DNA of 56,396 nt. Source: WJJR01 sp964440935 (GTDB taxonomy: Bacteria; Zixibacteria; MSB-5A5; WJJR01). The stretch's first letter is position 1. Each line of letters starts with the position of its first letter. The notes beneath the pieces are model-generated. The model had not been told where the DNA came from and searched no databases. It saw only the letters and a list, made by a program, of their open reading frames with translations. The position numbers were made by a program, and so were the translations under genes. Location of the stretch: NCBI GenBank assembly GCA_964440935.1, contig CAYTTY010000023.1, forward strand, positions 1 through 56,396. Reading direction: 5' to 3'. This document shows positions 32,553 to 41,543 of the stretch, piece after piece.

Positions 32553-33374
32553 GTGGTGTGGAGACGGCTGTTATGGTGGACGTCGGATCGGCCTGCGGTG
32601 CTGCCGTGGGCGATTCTGTTGTCGATCCTCCTGCTGGTCATTGGAGATTCCGCCCGTCAATCCATCGCATCGATGGCCGCCGAGTATGTGTATGCGCCGT
32701 TTTTTGCGATGAAGCATCGTATTTCCGCCAGTGCCCGCGTCTTCGAAGAAAACCGCCAACTGCAACGTCGCATCGCCGAATTAAGTCTCGAAAACCAACG
32801 CTACCGTGAAAGCGCGATTGAGAATCGGCAACTGCGGCGGCTGCTCGAACTTCCGCCACCGTGGGACGCCGATGTTATTCCGGCTGAGGTGGTGACGTCG
32901 ATCTCCCCCGGGACCGGGTCCATGTGGATTGAAACGGGGGAGAGCGTACGTCTCGAAACCGGCTGGCCCGTGGCGACTGAACATGGGTTGATCGGCAAGG
33001 TTGTTGAGACCAGGCATCCGTTGGCGCGTGTGCGCACGCTCTGGGACCAGCTATCCCGCGTTGCGGCCTACGATCAACGCAGCCGCATTGCCGGCATTGT
33101 CGCTTGGGATGCGGGACCATCGCTTGATCTAACATTCGTACAGCCGTCGGCGGATATCACAGCAGGCGATACGATCGTGTCGTCGGGTTGGGGCGGTGTC
33201 TTTCCCAAGGGGATCCGCATCGGGACGGTCGCCGATGTCGACACGATTCCACGCGCCGATTTCCTGGATATTCGCGTTACGCCCATGGTGCGAGCGGAAG
33301 GGCTTCAATACGTCTTTGTTTTGCGCCCGACACCCGACCAGCGCGACACGTCAAGCGTGGAGGTCGCCCCATGA
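32553..33374 (+). CDS. mreC: Rod shape-determining protein MreC
   Basis: A 273-residue protein with one N-terminal membrane helix (about 13-30). A coiled coil (about 60-95, ENRQLQRRIAELSLENQRY) leads into the periplasmic beta-sandwich domain (LIGKVVETR; DTIVSSGWGGVFPKGI). It links the cytoskeleton to the elongation peptidoglycan machinery. The GTG start is 8 bases after ptsN. It overlaps mreD by 4 bases. mreB itself is not in the window. Confidence 0.93.
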   Translation: MVWRRLLWWTSDRPAVLPWAILLSILLLVIGDSARQSIASMAAEYVYAPFFAMKHRISASARVFEENRQLQRRIAELSLENQRYRESAIENRQLRRLLELPPPWDADVIPAEVVTSISPGTGSMWIETGESVRLETGWPVATEHGLIGKVVETRHPLARVRTLWDQLSRVAAYDQRSRIAGIVAWDAGPSLDLTFVQPSADITAGDTIVSSGWGGVFPKGIRIGTVADVDTIPRADFLDIRVTPMVRAEGLQYVFVLRPTPDQRDTSSVEVAP

Positions 33375-33889
33375 GTACTGTCCGATGGGTGTTCCTCTTC
33401 CTGGCGGTCATCGTCTACCGCACATGGTTTCCGGAGACGCCGCCCTTTCACGAGATCCGATTCGATTTTGATCTGGCCGTGATCATCCTGCTCGGTCTGT
33501 ATCGGGGTGAACGGGTGGGTGCGGCCGCCGGTTGGGGCATCGGGTTCATTGCCTACGCCACTGATGCCGATCACTTCATGTGGAGCAGTGTGTTGGGGGC
33601 ATTGGTCGGCTGGGTCGTCGGGCGTTGGCGCGACCGGTTGTTTCTCGAACAGGTACTTTCGCGATGGATCGTCTTTGCGATCGTGACGCTCAGTTACCGG
33701 TTGTTGCATTGGCCGCTGATCATGGGGATTGGTGGCGGGCCATGGACGGACACACTGCTGTTCAAGATTTTGCCGACGACCTTGATCGATGCCACCGTGA
33801 CGGTCCTGCTCAGCTACGTCTGGGAGCGCATCGAACGCGCATCTGACGGTGACACGCGGCGCGCGGGCGCCAATGTGTCAAATCCGTGA
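33371..33889 (+). CDS. mreD: Rod shape-determining protein MreD
   Basis: A 172-residue membrane protein with about five helices, matching MreD in position, size and hydropathy (RWVFLFLAVIVY; LGLYRGERVGAAAGWGIGF). The ATG overlaps the mreC stop. It belongs to the elongasome. The final ~20 residues are charged and not conserved. Confidence 0.88.
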   Translation: MSTVRWVFLFLAVIVYRTWFPETPPFHEIRFDFDLAVIILLGLYRGERVGAAAGWGIGFIAYATDADHFMWSSVLGALVGWVVGRWRDRLFLEQVLSRWIVFAIVTLSYRLLHWPLIMGIGGGPWTDTLLFKILPTTLIDATVTVLLSYVWERIERASDGDTRRAGANVSNP

Positions 33890-33942
33890 ACATCAGGACC
33901 GTGCTACGCGTACACTCTCACGGGGAGAGTTGACGAACCATC

Positions 33943-35781
33943 ATGAATGGAATGAACTGGGACAGCCGCCGCCTGATTCTCGTGCTGGGCGTGGCCGCGA
34001 TTCTGCTGGTGCTGATCGGGCGCCTGTTCCAGATGCAGGTGCTCTCAAGCGATAACTATCATCGTATCGCAACCGAGAACCGCATTCGGGTCCTCCCTGT
34101 GACCGCGCCGCGCGGCATCATCTATGATCGCACCGGCGGGCCGCTGGTTACCAATCGCACCTCGTTTGCGATTTCCGTGCTGCCGTCCGATTTTCGTGGA
34201 ACCAAAGCGCGTGCCAAGCTCGCTCATGTCCTCGACATTGAAGATGACCAGCTTGCCGGTCGTCTGTCGCGGCGCAAAGCGATGCCGCTGGAGCCGGTGG
34301 GAATCTACTATGATGCCGACTTCCGTACGATTTGCCGATTGCAGGAACGCCTCGATGAATTCCCCGGCGTCTTGGTCGGTAACGAGATGGCGCGCGAGTA
34401 CCCATCGACCGGCTGGGGCGGACATGTGCTCGGATATGTGCGTGAAGTGTCGGAGAACGATCAGCAGAAAGCTCGACAGGAGGGCAAACGGCTGCGTGGC
34501 CTGATCGGTGCGGTGGGTCTGGAAAAGGAATACGACGAACAACTGCGTGGGATCGATGGAGTGCGGTATTCGCAGATGAATGCACTGGGACAGTTTGTCG
34601 GATCGATGCCCGGATTCGAGGATGTTCAGCCGGTCCCTGGGACCGATTTGCGTTTGACACTCGACCTGCGTTTGCAGCGGCTCGCCGATTCCTTGTTGGC
34701 GGACTATGATGCGGGGACGGTTGTCGCATTGGACGTTAAGACAGGCGGTGTCCTCTGCTATGTTACGCGTCCCGGGTTTGACGCCAATGCGTTTTCCGGT
34801 GTGTTGTCATCGGAAGAATGGGATAGCCTGCAGTCCGATCCGCGCCACCCGTTGCTCAATCGCGGCATCCGCGGGATCTACTCGCCCGGATCGACCATGA
34901 AGCTGGCGGTCGCCGCGATGGCACTTGAAAGAGGGATCGTGACTCCGTCAACGCGATTCAATGGGTGCACAGGTGGATATCGTTTTGGTAATCGCATCTT
35001 CCACTGCTGGAAGCTGGAGGGTCACGGGTCACTGGATTTGACGGGGGCGGTTGAACAGAGCTGCAACGTGTACTTCTATCAGTTGATCCAGAAGTTGGGA
35101 TTGGATACATGGTCCGAATCGATTTCCAAATCCGGTTTCGGCGAACGGACCGGTATCGATATTCCCGGTGAACAAAGCGGGTTGGTACCGTCACGGGAGT
35201 ATTACAACAAACGGTTCGGCAAGGGGCGGTGGTCACGCGGCGTGACACTGAATCTGGCGATAGGCCAGGGAGAGTTTCTCGTGACGCCGCTGCAATTGGC
35301 TGCGTATTACGCCGCGATTGCGAACAACGGTGTGGCGATGCGTCCGCACTTCCTCTACGCGACCCGTCAGCCGGGTTCGGGATGGGTGCCATTCGAATCC
35401 GAGAAACGTCTCGATCTGCCATATCGACCATCCACCATTGAGTTTCTCCGCAATGCCGCCGCGACGGTGGTCCAGGGGGAACACGGCACAGCGCGACGGT
35501 TTCAGGATGTAGAGGTCGACCTGGCCGGGAAGACCGGCACGGCGCAGAATCCGCACGGCAAGGAACATGCGTGGTTTGCCGGATTCGCGCCCTCGAGTAA
35601 TCCGGAAATTGCGATTGTTGCGCTGGTCGAAAACACCGGCCACGGTAGCGAATTCGCCGCACCGATTTGCTATCAGATTGCTCGTGCCTTCCTGGTACCA
35701 CAGCCACCACAATCAGAGTTGGTGACGACCGGTGAGGATGAATTGCCGGTGGTGGAACCGGCGGTCTCTTCAGAGAATTAG
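33943..35781 (+). CDS. mrdA: Penicillin-binding protein 2 (transpeptidase of elongation)
   Basis: A 612-residue class B PBP anchored by one helix (about 8-28), with the dimerisation domain, then the transpeptidase with SxxK (Ser317 in SPGSTMK), SCN (in EQSCNVYF) and KTG (530-532). It crosslinks side-wall peptidoglycan with RodA, encoded 2.5 kb on. The ATG is in the fourth gene of the mre/mrd block, after mreD by 53 bases. The stop TAG is supplied by a dispersed repeat starting TTAGAGCGATTGTC (35778). Confidence 0.95.
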   Translation: MNGMNWDSRRLILVLGVAAILLVLIGRLFQMQVLSSDNYHRIATENRIRVLPVTAPRGIIYDRTGGPLVTNRTSFAISVLPSDFRGTKARAKLAHVLDIEDDQLAGRLSRRKAMPLEPVGIYYDADFRTICRLQERLDEFPGVLVGNEMAREYPSTGWGGHVLGYVREVSENDQQKARQEGKRLRGLIGAVGLEKEYDEQLRGIDGVRYSQMNALGQFVGSMPGFEDVQPVPGTDLRLTLDLRLQRLADSLLADYDAGTVVALDVKTGGVLCYVTRPGFDANAFSGVLSSEEWDSLQSDPRHPLLNRGIRGIYSPGSTMKLAVAAMALERGIVTPSTRFNGCTGGYRFGNRIFHCWKLEGHGSLDLTGAVEQSCNVYFYQLIQKLGLDTWSESISKSGFGERTGIDIPGEQSGLVPSREYYNKRFGKGRWSRGVTLNLAIGQGEFLVTPLQLAAYYAAIANNGVAMRPHFLYATRQPGSGWVPFESEKRLDLPYRPSTIEFLRNAAATVVQGEHGTARRFQDVEVDLAGKTGTAQNPHGKEHAWFAGFAPSSNPEIAIVALVENTGHGSEFAAPICYQIARAFLVPQPPQSELVTTGEDELPVVEPAVSSEN

Positions 35782-35817
35782 AGCGATTGTCAAAAGTACT
35801 TTCCGTTCCCATTCGGG
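35778..35817 (+). repeat. Dispersed intergenic repeat, TTAGAGCGATTGTC family, copy 3
   Basis: TTAGAGCGATTGTCAAAAGT followed by a CTTTCCGTT-like tract, matching the start of the copies at 2327 and 17034 but without the closing hairpin. It supplies the TAG stop of mrdA. A reverse-strand copy of the core (TCTGACAATCGCTCC) sits at about 36291-36305. Confidence 0.65.
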
Positions 35818-35823
35818 TGCCAC

Positions 35824-35985
35824 GGGCCTTTAGGGGTGTGCTGCAAAACCCGCCGAGAATCAGAGCCTTCAAGGGCGAGTCTCCCGGCGAGCCGCAACTG
35901 CCTGTTCCACACCGCGGCTCGGCAGGAGCCTCGCCCTCCCAAGTCTGAGATGATAATGGTCAGCAGGTTTTTCAACACGGGCCTA
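35824..35985. repeat. Imperfect palindrome with GTTTTTCAACACG end
   Basis: The left end (GTGTGCTGCAAAACCC) is an imperfect complement of the right end (GGTTTTTCAACACGGGCC). Inner arms GGGCGAG and CTCGCCC also pair. The right end shares its core with 256-273, so it may be a member of another dispersed hairpin family. Confidence 0.45.
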
Positions 35986-36280
35986 ACCCGGATATTTCAC
36001 AAGCCCCACGGACAATCTCCGGTAACACGTTAACCCACTATAACTTGCGTATCGGAAAAGCTCGCCTTGGGCGGTTACACTTTGTCCCCCGAATTCTCGG
36101 ATGCGACGCGAGGACACACTACAACTCCGATCAATCAACCGTTTGGACCACAGTAAATTGTGGGGAATCTCGTGCGCCGCATCTAACGAAATGGTCAACT
36201 CTGGTGCAGGATCCGGGCTAAAGGCCCGTAGCACCCGAACGTGAATATGCAAGTAGACCAAGCCTCACTTCTTCTCAATC

Positions 36281-36305
36281 GGACAGGACATCTGACAATC
36301 GCTCC
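36281..36305 (-). repeat. TTAGAGCGATTGTC family core, reverse strand copy
   Basis: On the minus strand this reads GGAGCGATTGTCAGATGTCC, matching the first 18 or so bases of the family seen at 2327, 17034 and 35778. Confidence 0.55.
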
Positions 36306-36370
36306 AGCGAACAATCTGAAGAATTGCTCAGGGTCGCCCCTTCGGGAGGGCGGTCCGTCGACATACACAC

Positions 36371-36400
36371 ACAAAAGCCCCGGCCGGTGTGGCCGAGGCT
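36371..36400 (-). terminator. Terminator for the low-complexity secreted protein gene
   Basis: Read on the minus strand: AGCCTCGGCC, loop ACACC, GGCCGGGGCT then TTTTGTGTGTG. A 10-bp stem with one mismatch and a T tract, 27 bases after the stop codon of the minus-strand gene. Confidence 0.65.
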
Positions 36401-36426
36401 CAGTGAATTTCGGACTGTGATCGATC

Positions 36427-38019
36427 CTACTTCGGACGTCCGCTGCGGGAACTTCCACCGCTGCTTCGACCGGCGCTCGAACGGCTCGATGAGCGCGATG
36501 GCGCCGACATCCGGCTGGATGAACGGCTGGGTGCTGACCGGACGCTCGACGGTGTTCGGGTGGCAGGACGTGAACGCTGAATGGCCCTGCTGGGCGCTGA
36601 CTTCGTTGGACGCTGGTAGCTGCGTGTCGTTGGACTGCTCCTTCGCGGTTGAATCGACCGTGGTGAGACGCGTGACGACGACCGCCGGTCGTACGACGGT
36701 GATTTGCCTGATGACTGGCCACCTAAACGCTGCAGCGCCGATCCGGAGTGTGACGGGGTTGAGCGTTGCATCGCACGCGCCTGAGAGCGTGTGGTGTATG
36801 TCACATCGCCCGAACCGCGCGCTTGGGCGGCGGTGGTGTATGCCTTGCCCGAGGGGCCGCGCGTGTCATACGACATGTTCTGCTTCGGATCACCACCCTG
36901 CTTTGAGGATCCAGACTTCGAGCGGGTGCCTGAGGATTTGCCCGAGCTACTCGGCTGCTTGGTCGTTGTGCCCGACGGTGTCTTGGTTGTTGTCTTACTC
37001 CGAGTCGTTGTGGTGGACTTCGTCGACTCAGTGGACCGGGTCCGGGTGGTTGACTTTGTCGACGGCTCGTATTGGGTGCCGGTTGAGCGCTGCTTGGTTG
37101 TTGGGGTGGACCGTCTCGTTGTGGTCGACTTGGTGTCGTATGTGCCGGTCGCCCGCTGGCGTTCGGTTGTGTACACCTTGCCCTTGCTCGTGCGGGATGT
37201 ACCGGTACTGTAGTCGGTCTTACCGGTCGTTGAACGCGTTGTCGTCTTCGAATCGTACAAACGCTCCAGCGCGGATCCTGACTGCTTCGAGTAACCGCTG
37301 CGGGTCTTCGTCGAGACCGTCGGTGATTTGCTCACCTTGGTGCGGACTGCCGGCATGACGTTTTCGCGGACGGTCCGCTCCGTCTTGTACGACGCGTAGT
37401 AATCGCTTTTCAGCGAACCGCGGCGATTTGCTTTGTAGCGCGCATGACGGCCGGTGCTGTAGTAGCCGCTGTTGTAATGGCCATCGTAGTAGCTATAGGG
37501 GCCGTGGCAGTAGTACGGACTCCAGTACCAGGAGTGGTGGTGGGTCCAGAACGGGCGGCGCCACCACCAGTAGTCGTAATAGAACGGGTCGTAGTAGGCC
37601 CAACTGACCGACCAGTACGGGTCAAACCAGCCGAAATTCGAATACCAGCCCCAGTTGTTCCACCGATTCCAGCCGTAGCCGGTTCCGAGATAGATGTTCA
37701 CGTCGGAGTAAGTCCCCGAGCCGTAATCGTCGGAATACTCGTCAGAGTACTCGTAATTATCGACCGTTTCGGCCTCTTCAACCGGTACGAGGATCTCCAG
37801 CAGGGCGTCGACGACTTCATCGCCGCACCCTTCGGTGCGGAGCAATTCCCAATCGTCGGCGTCAAGCGGCTCATCGAGTCCAGTGGCGTTGACAATCCGC
37901 GCCACCCGATCGGGGGAGAATCCCGCATTGCAGAGCTGGAGAATATCCTGGGTGGACATGGCGGAGGCCGGAATGGCCGCCACCGCAACCAGTAGTATCG
38001 CAATCAGCAAGCGTCTCAT
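36427..38019 (-). CDS. Secreted low-complexity protein, aromatic-rich then Ser/Thr/Arg-rich
   Basis: A 530-residue protein. The ATG at 38019 is chosen over the upstream TTG because GAGGAG stands 6 bases ahead. It has a signal peptide (MRRLLIAILLVAVAAIPASA) and a short helical domain to about residue 85. An acidic Tyr/Ser/Asp stretch is followed by about 80 residues very rich in Tyr, Trp and His (PYWSVSWAYYDPFYYDYWW). The rest is a long basic tail of Ser, Thr, Arg, Lys and Pro. It is probably outside the membrane and perhaps O-glycosylated. It splits mrdA from rodA and is convergent with mrdA. No family recognised. Confidence 0.75.
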   Translation of the reverse strand: MRRLLIAILLVAVAAIPASAMSTQDILQLCNAGFSPDRVARIVNATGLDEPLDADDWELLRTEGCGDEVVDALLEILVPVEEAETVDNYEYSDEYSDDYGSGTYSDVNIYLGTGYGWNRWNNWGWYSNFGWFDPYWSVSWAYYDPFYYDYWWWRRPFWTHHHSWYWSPYYCHGPYSYYDGHYNSGYYSTGRHARYKANRRGSLKSDYYASYKTERTVRENVMPAVRTKVSKSPTVSTKTRSGYSKQSGSALERLYDSKTTTRSTTGKTDYSTGTSRTSKGKVYTTERQRATGTYDTKSTTTRRSTPTTKQRSTGTQYEPSTKSTTRTRSTESTKSTTTTRSKTTTKTPSGTTTKQPSSSGKSSGTRSKSGSSKQGGDPKQNMSYDTRGPSGKAYTTAAQARGSGDVTYTTRSQARAMQRSTPSHSGSALQRLGGQSSGKSPSYDRRSSSRVSPRSIQPRRSSPTTRSYQRPTKSAPSRAIQRSRPATRTPSSVRSAPSRSSSRMSAPSRSSSRSSAGRSSGGSSRSGRPK

Positions 38020-38287
38020 GATCAACTCCTCACGTATCCTGTTCGGGCAAATGTCGCCGTCTACTCATTACATTTTACGACCGAAGACGGCATTTCGCAT
38101 CACTAGATAACAGCAAAACCGCCGCCGTGATCCTGAATTTGCCGGGATTGTAAGACATTGTGGCACAAAGGCGATTTTGTGCCGTTAAACAGAGTAGACG
38201 GTGTCTGCACGGATTTTAGGCGTGACGCCGGACTCGTCTGGCGTATTATTGGGCAACGGGGGGCGATAGGGTCAAAAAAACCGCAAA

Positions 38288-39511
38288 ATGCGACCTGATT
38301 GGAAGTCCATTCGCGAATATGATCCGCTGCTGATTCTCAGCGCAGCGTTGCTAACCCTGATCGGCATTGTGCTGATCTACTCGGCACAGCACAACGCGCC
38401 CGATCCGGCCGACCGCGCCTATTGGAGCCGTCAGTTGCTCTGGTTTGGGGTGGCACTGGTGGGATTTCTGGTGGCGGTGAAGATCCCACTGCGGTTCCAC
38501 GAGGTGTTCGCCTACGTCTACTTAGCGATCATCGCCGCTGTGCTGATTGGGCTGGCGGTCCTGGACGAGGCCGTGGGCGGACGATGGGTGTCGCTGGGGC
38601 CGGCCTACCTGCAGCCGTCGGAATTGGCCAAGCTGGCGGTCCTCTTTGCGCTGTCGCGGTACCTGGCATACTTAAAGCAACCCGTATTCGGTTTTCGTCC
38701 ATTGCTGACGGTTGCGGCATTCGTGGGGCCAGTTGCGCTGCTGGTGCTCAAGCAGCCCGATTTGGGTACGGCGCTGGTGTTTTGTGCCATGACACTGGTA
38801 CTGCTCTTCTGGGGTGGTGTCCCGCCGATTGCTTTGTTCTTTCTCGTGTCACCGGTGATCAGCTTGATCTTGGCGTTCGACTGGATCGCCTGGGTGGCGT
38901 TTGCGGTGGTGCTGATCGCGGCCTTGATCAAGGTGCGTCCGCGTTTGTTGGTTTCCGTAACCGTATTCACCGTCAACCTCGCCTTCGGGGTGTTCACACC
39001 GATCCTGTGGAACAGCCTGCACGCTTATCAGCAGAATCGCATTCTGGTGTTTTTGAATCCGGGAGTCGATCCGCGGGGTGCGGGGTATCAGATCATTCAG
39101 TCGAAAGTGGCGATTGGATCGGGCGGTTTCTGGGGGAAGGGGTTTCTCGAAGGGACACAGACCGGACTCCATTTTCTCCCGGCCAAACATACCGACTTCG
39201 TGTTTTCCGTTTTGGGCGAAGAATTCGGATTTGTCGGGGCGGTGATTGTGTTGGTGCTGTTTGGTGTGCTGCTGTGGCGGGCCATCAATGCCGGGTACAT
39301 TTCGCGCAACCGATTCGGGCGGTTTTTGGCTGTCGGTGCAGCGGGAATTATCGGATTTCAACTACTGGTCAACGTAGGTATGACAGTGGGCTTGATGCCG
39401 GTGACGGGGATCCCGTTGCCCTTCGTGTCGTATGGTGGGACGTCGTTGGTTCTGTTCTGGTTTTTGATCGGGTTAATTGTCAATGTGCGCCGAAACTGGC
39501 AGGAATACTGA
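38288..39511 (+). CDS. rodA: Rod shape-determining protein RodA (SEDS glycosyltransferase)
   Basis: A 407-residue SEDS-family peptidoglycan polymerase with about ten helices and the motifs GGRWVSLGPAYLQPSELAK, KQPDLGTALVF and the C-terminal GIPLPFVSYGGTSL. It works with PBP2 from mrdA upstream. It lies 268 bases after the divergent low-complexity gene, so it needs its own promoter; an A-rich TCAAAAAAAC tract lies just before the start, and no clear -35/-10 was identified. Confidence 0.94.
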   Translation: MRPDWKSIREYDPLLILSAALLTLIGIVLIYSAQHNAPDPADRAYWSRQLLWFGVALVGFLVAVKIPLRFHEVFAYVYLAIIAAVLIGLAVLDEAVGGRWVSLGPAYLQPSELAKLAVLFALSRYLAYLKQPVFGFRPLLTVAAFVGPVALLVLKQPDLGTALVFCAMTLVLLFWGGVPPIALFFLVSPVISLILAFDWIAWVAFAVVLIAALIKVRPRLLVSVTVFTVNLAFGVFTPILWNSLHAYQQNRILVFLNPGVDPRGAGYQIIQSKVAIGSGGFWGKGFLEGTQTGLHFLPAKHTDFVFSVLGEEFGFVGAVIVLVLFGVLLWRAINAGYISRNRFGRFLAVGAAGIIGFQLLVNVGMTVGLMPVTGIPLPFVSYGGTSLVLFWFLIGLIVNVRRNWQEY

Positions 39512-40274
39512 TCTGCACGATGCCTCCGACCTTGTTGTGCTGATGCAGCAAGGACTCAGGAACGTCGCGGTGTCGGCGTCGGCGATTCCATTTCCGTTGG
39601 TGTGTCCGGTGTGCGGCGGAACGCGGGAATCGTCCAATGAGAGTGCCTGTGGGGCGTGTCGGATCTCACTCGGCACACTCCAACAAGCCATCTGCCCGCA
39701 TTGTCGTCGGTATCGGGTGTTCAGCGATACGTTATGTGATGAGTGTGGAATTGATCGCATCCCGCGGGCTGTCGCGGTGGTCGCATTGCTCGATTCGGCG
39801 TGGCGGGATATCGTTCACGCGCTCAAGTACCGGGGTGATCGATCATTGGCGCAACCGCTCGGCACCATGATGGCAGAGTCGTTGCCCGGAGGACTGTCTG
39901 TTGATGCAGTCGTTCCGGTACCGACCGAACAGCACAAGAAAAATGAACGCGGCTATGGCCACGCTGAGTTGTTGGCCGAACAGATCGCGCAGCGTTTCGC
40001 TATGCCGGTGTACGAGAGGGCCCTCAAACGGACACGACGGACAAAAGATCAGACACGGCTCAGTGGGGACCAACGCCGGGCAAATTTGCGTGGTGCCTTT
40101 CGTGTGTCGGCGAATTGCGATGTCAACACACAGTCGGTTCTCCTGGTCGACGACATCACGACAACCGGAGCGACATTGAGTGAGGCGTCGCGTGCGCTGA
40201 CTGATGCCGGAGCAACGTCGATTTTGGCGGTGGTGTTGTGTTTGAATCTGGGGATTGTGCCGGATGGAGTGTAG
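39483..40274 (+). CDS. comF: ComF-like phosphoribosyltransferase-fold protein
   Basis: A ComF family protein of up to 263 residues. Four CxxC pairs of zinc-ribbon type (CPVCGG, CGAC, CPHC, CDEC) are followed by a PRT-fold domain with VPVPTEQHKKNERGY and the PRPP-like motif LLVDDITTTGATL. In known members it aids DNA uptake by unclear means. Starts at 39477, 39483 and 39543 are all in frame; the last avoids overlap with rodA and leaves a normal ComF-length N-terminus. Possible link: PilT may also serve DNA uptake. Confidence 0.87.
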   Translation: MCAETGRNTDLHDASDLVVLMQQGLRNVAVSASAIPFPLVCPVCGGTRESSNESACGACRISLGTLQQAICPHCRRYRVFSDTLCDECGIDRIPRAVAVVALLDSAWRDIVHALKYRGDRSLAQPLGTMMAESLPGGLSVDAVVPVPTEQHKKNERGYGHAELLAEQIAQRFAMPVYERALKRTRRTKDQTRLSGDQRRANLRGAFRVSANCDVNTQSVLLVDDITTTGATLSEASRALTDAGATSILAVVLCLNLGIVPDGV

Positions 40275-40335
40275 GGATGATCTCACAGCGTGGCCTCCAG
40301 GCGTTGGAAAACGCGATTCGGCTGCGCACGAATGT

Positions 40336-40431
40336 GCAGGCTGGGAAAGGCTGTCCCATATGCTGCGCGCGAGGGCGCACACATAGGTGCGCCCCCACAA
40401 TCAGTAGGGGAAGACCTGTGTGTCTGTCCCG
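40336..40431 (-). repeat. Dispersed repeat family B, copy 2 (inverted)
   Basis: On the minus strand it follows the block order of 16920-17014: GGGACAGACACACAGGTCTTCCCC, then GGGGCGCACCTATGTGTGCGCC, then TATGGGACAGCCT. The copies face each other 23 kb apart. A further partial end block lies at 40468-40489 on the plus strand, just before the recombinase gene. This gap of 239 bases holds no gene. Confidence 0.7.
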
Positions 40432-40513
40432 CACGTCCGGTGGATCGTACCATGAATAGAAACTTGTGGGACAGCCTCGGAACGTCTGAACCGCCACGAC
40501 ACGCGATGCTGCT

Positions 40514-41500
40514 ATGATGACTCAACCGACGGAAACAAAAACGGGCTCGGAGAAGTCACCGAAACGCCCATCCGCGCTGCAACGGCGAATCGACGAGTAT
40601 CTCGATCACCTGACATTGTCAGCGGGACGCTCCGCGAACACGTTGTTGAACTACCGTCGCGACTTGACTCGATACCGCGATCATTGTCTGAAGCAGTCGA
40701 TTACCGATCCCAATCAGATCGATGCGCAGACCGTTGGTGAGTTCATCTCCGCATTGAGTGTGAGTGGTCTGGCGCCGTCATCGGTGGCGCGCTCGCTGTC
40801 GGCCGTGAAGAGTTTCCACAAGTATCTTGTGCAAACCGACATCATGACGGTGAATCCGGCGCGTGCGGTGAAGACGCCGCGTCTGCCGCGCCGGTTGCCG
40901 AGTGCGCTCTCAGTGAAGCAAATACAGACGTTGCTGTCGTCGGTGGATGCCGATGACCCGAATGCGATTCGTAACCGCGCGATTCTGGGGCTGCTCTACG
41001 GCTGCGGATTGCGCGTTTCGGAAGCGGCGAATCTGCGGCTGGAAGAGATCGACTTCGATGACGGGTTCTTGCGCGTCCGCGGGAAGGGAAATCATGAACG
41101 GCTGGTGCCGTTTGGTCAACGCACTGCCGATGCACTGAGCCGATATATTAACGGTCCGCGCCGGAAGCTGGAAGCGTCGTCGAACGATGACCGCGTATTC
41201 TTGAGCCGCCTCGGTAAGGGATTGTCACGCATGGGGGTGTGGCTGATCGTCAAGACCGCTGCCAAGCATGCCGGTATCACGAAGCCGATCTCGCCACACA
41301 CCTTCCGGCACTCATTTGCCACCCATCTCCTGCAGGGCGGAGCCGATCTGCGCGCGGTGCAGGAGATGCTGGGACACCAATCAGTGGCCACCACACAAGT
41401 ATACACGCACCTTGATCGCTCGCACCTCACCCGTGTTCACGCCGAGTGCCATCCGCTGGAACGTCTTGCAGGACAAGGTGGCGACCGAAAATCGTCGTAA
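40514..41500 (+). CDS. xerD: Tyrosine recombinase, XerC/XerD family
   Basis: A 328-residue site-specific recombinase. An N-terminal core-binding domain (EYLDHLTLSAGRSANTLLNY) is followed by a catalytic domain with the full set Arg167, Lys191, His262, Arg265, His288 and Tyr297 (HTFRHSFATH; LGHQSVATTQVYTH). It most likely resolves chromosome dimers at dif. No second xer gene is seen here, so whether it is the C or D partner is open. The unconserved N- and C-terminal tails are short and charged. Confidence 0.9.
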   Translation: MMTQPTETKTGSEKSPKRPSALQRRIDEYLDHLTLSAGRSANTLLNYRRDLTRYRDHCLKQSITDPNQIDAQTVGEFISALSVSGLAPSSVARSLSAVKSFHKYLVQTDIMTVNPARAVKTPRLPRRLPSALSVKQIQTLLSSVDADDPNAIRNRAILGLLYGCGLRVSEAANLRLEEIDFDDGFLRVRGKGNHERLVPFGQRTADALSRYINGPRRKLEASSNDDRVFLSRLGKGLSRMGVWLIVKTAAKHAGITKPISPHTFRHSFATHLLQGGADLRAVQEMLGHQSVATTQVYTHLDRSHLTRVHAECHPLERLAGQGGDRKSS

Positions 41501-41543
41501 TCTCAGGCAATCCGGATACCGAAAAGACGATTAGAGGGTGGAT

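Larger units (their letters stand above)
35782..36426. other. 645-base gap between convergent mrdA and low-complexity gene
   Basis: No gene is seen. Contents in order: repeat copy 3, an imperfect palindrome (35824-35985), a small GGGC/GCCC hairpin near 36211-36227, a reverse repeat core at about 36291-36305, and a terminator for the minus-strand gene (36371-36400). The remaining ~200 bases between 36000 and 36200 show no pattern to me. Confidence 0.5.

Noticed and set aside
36324..37358. 344-codon plus-strand frame
   Set aside because: Antisense shadow of the low-complexity secreted protein gene; the minus-strand frame has signal peptide, ribosome site and terminator.
40514..41500. Phage or integron integrase
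   Set aside because: No att sites, cassettes or phage genes nearby; length and motifs fit housekeeping XerC/D better.
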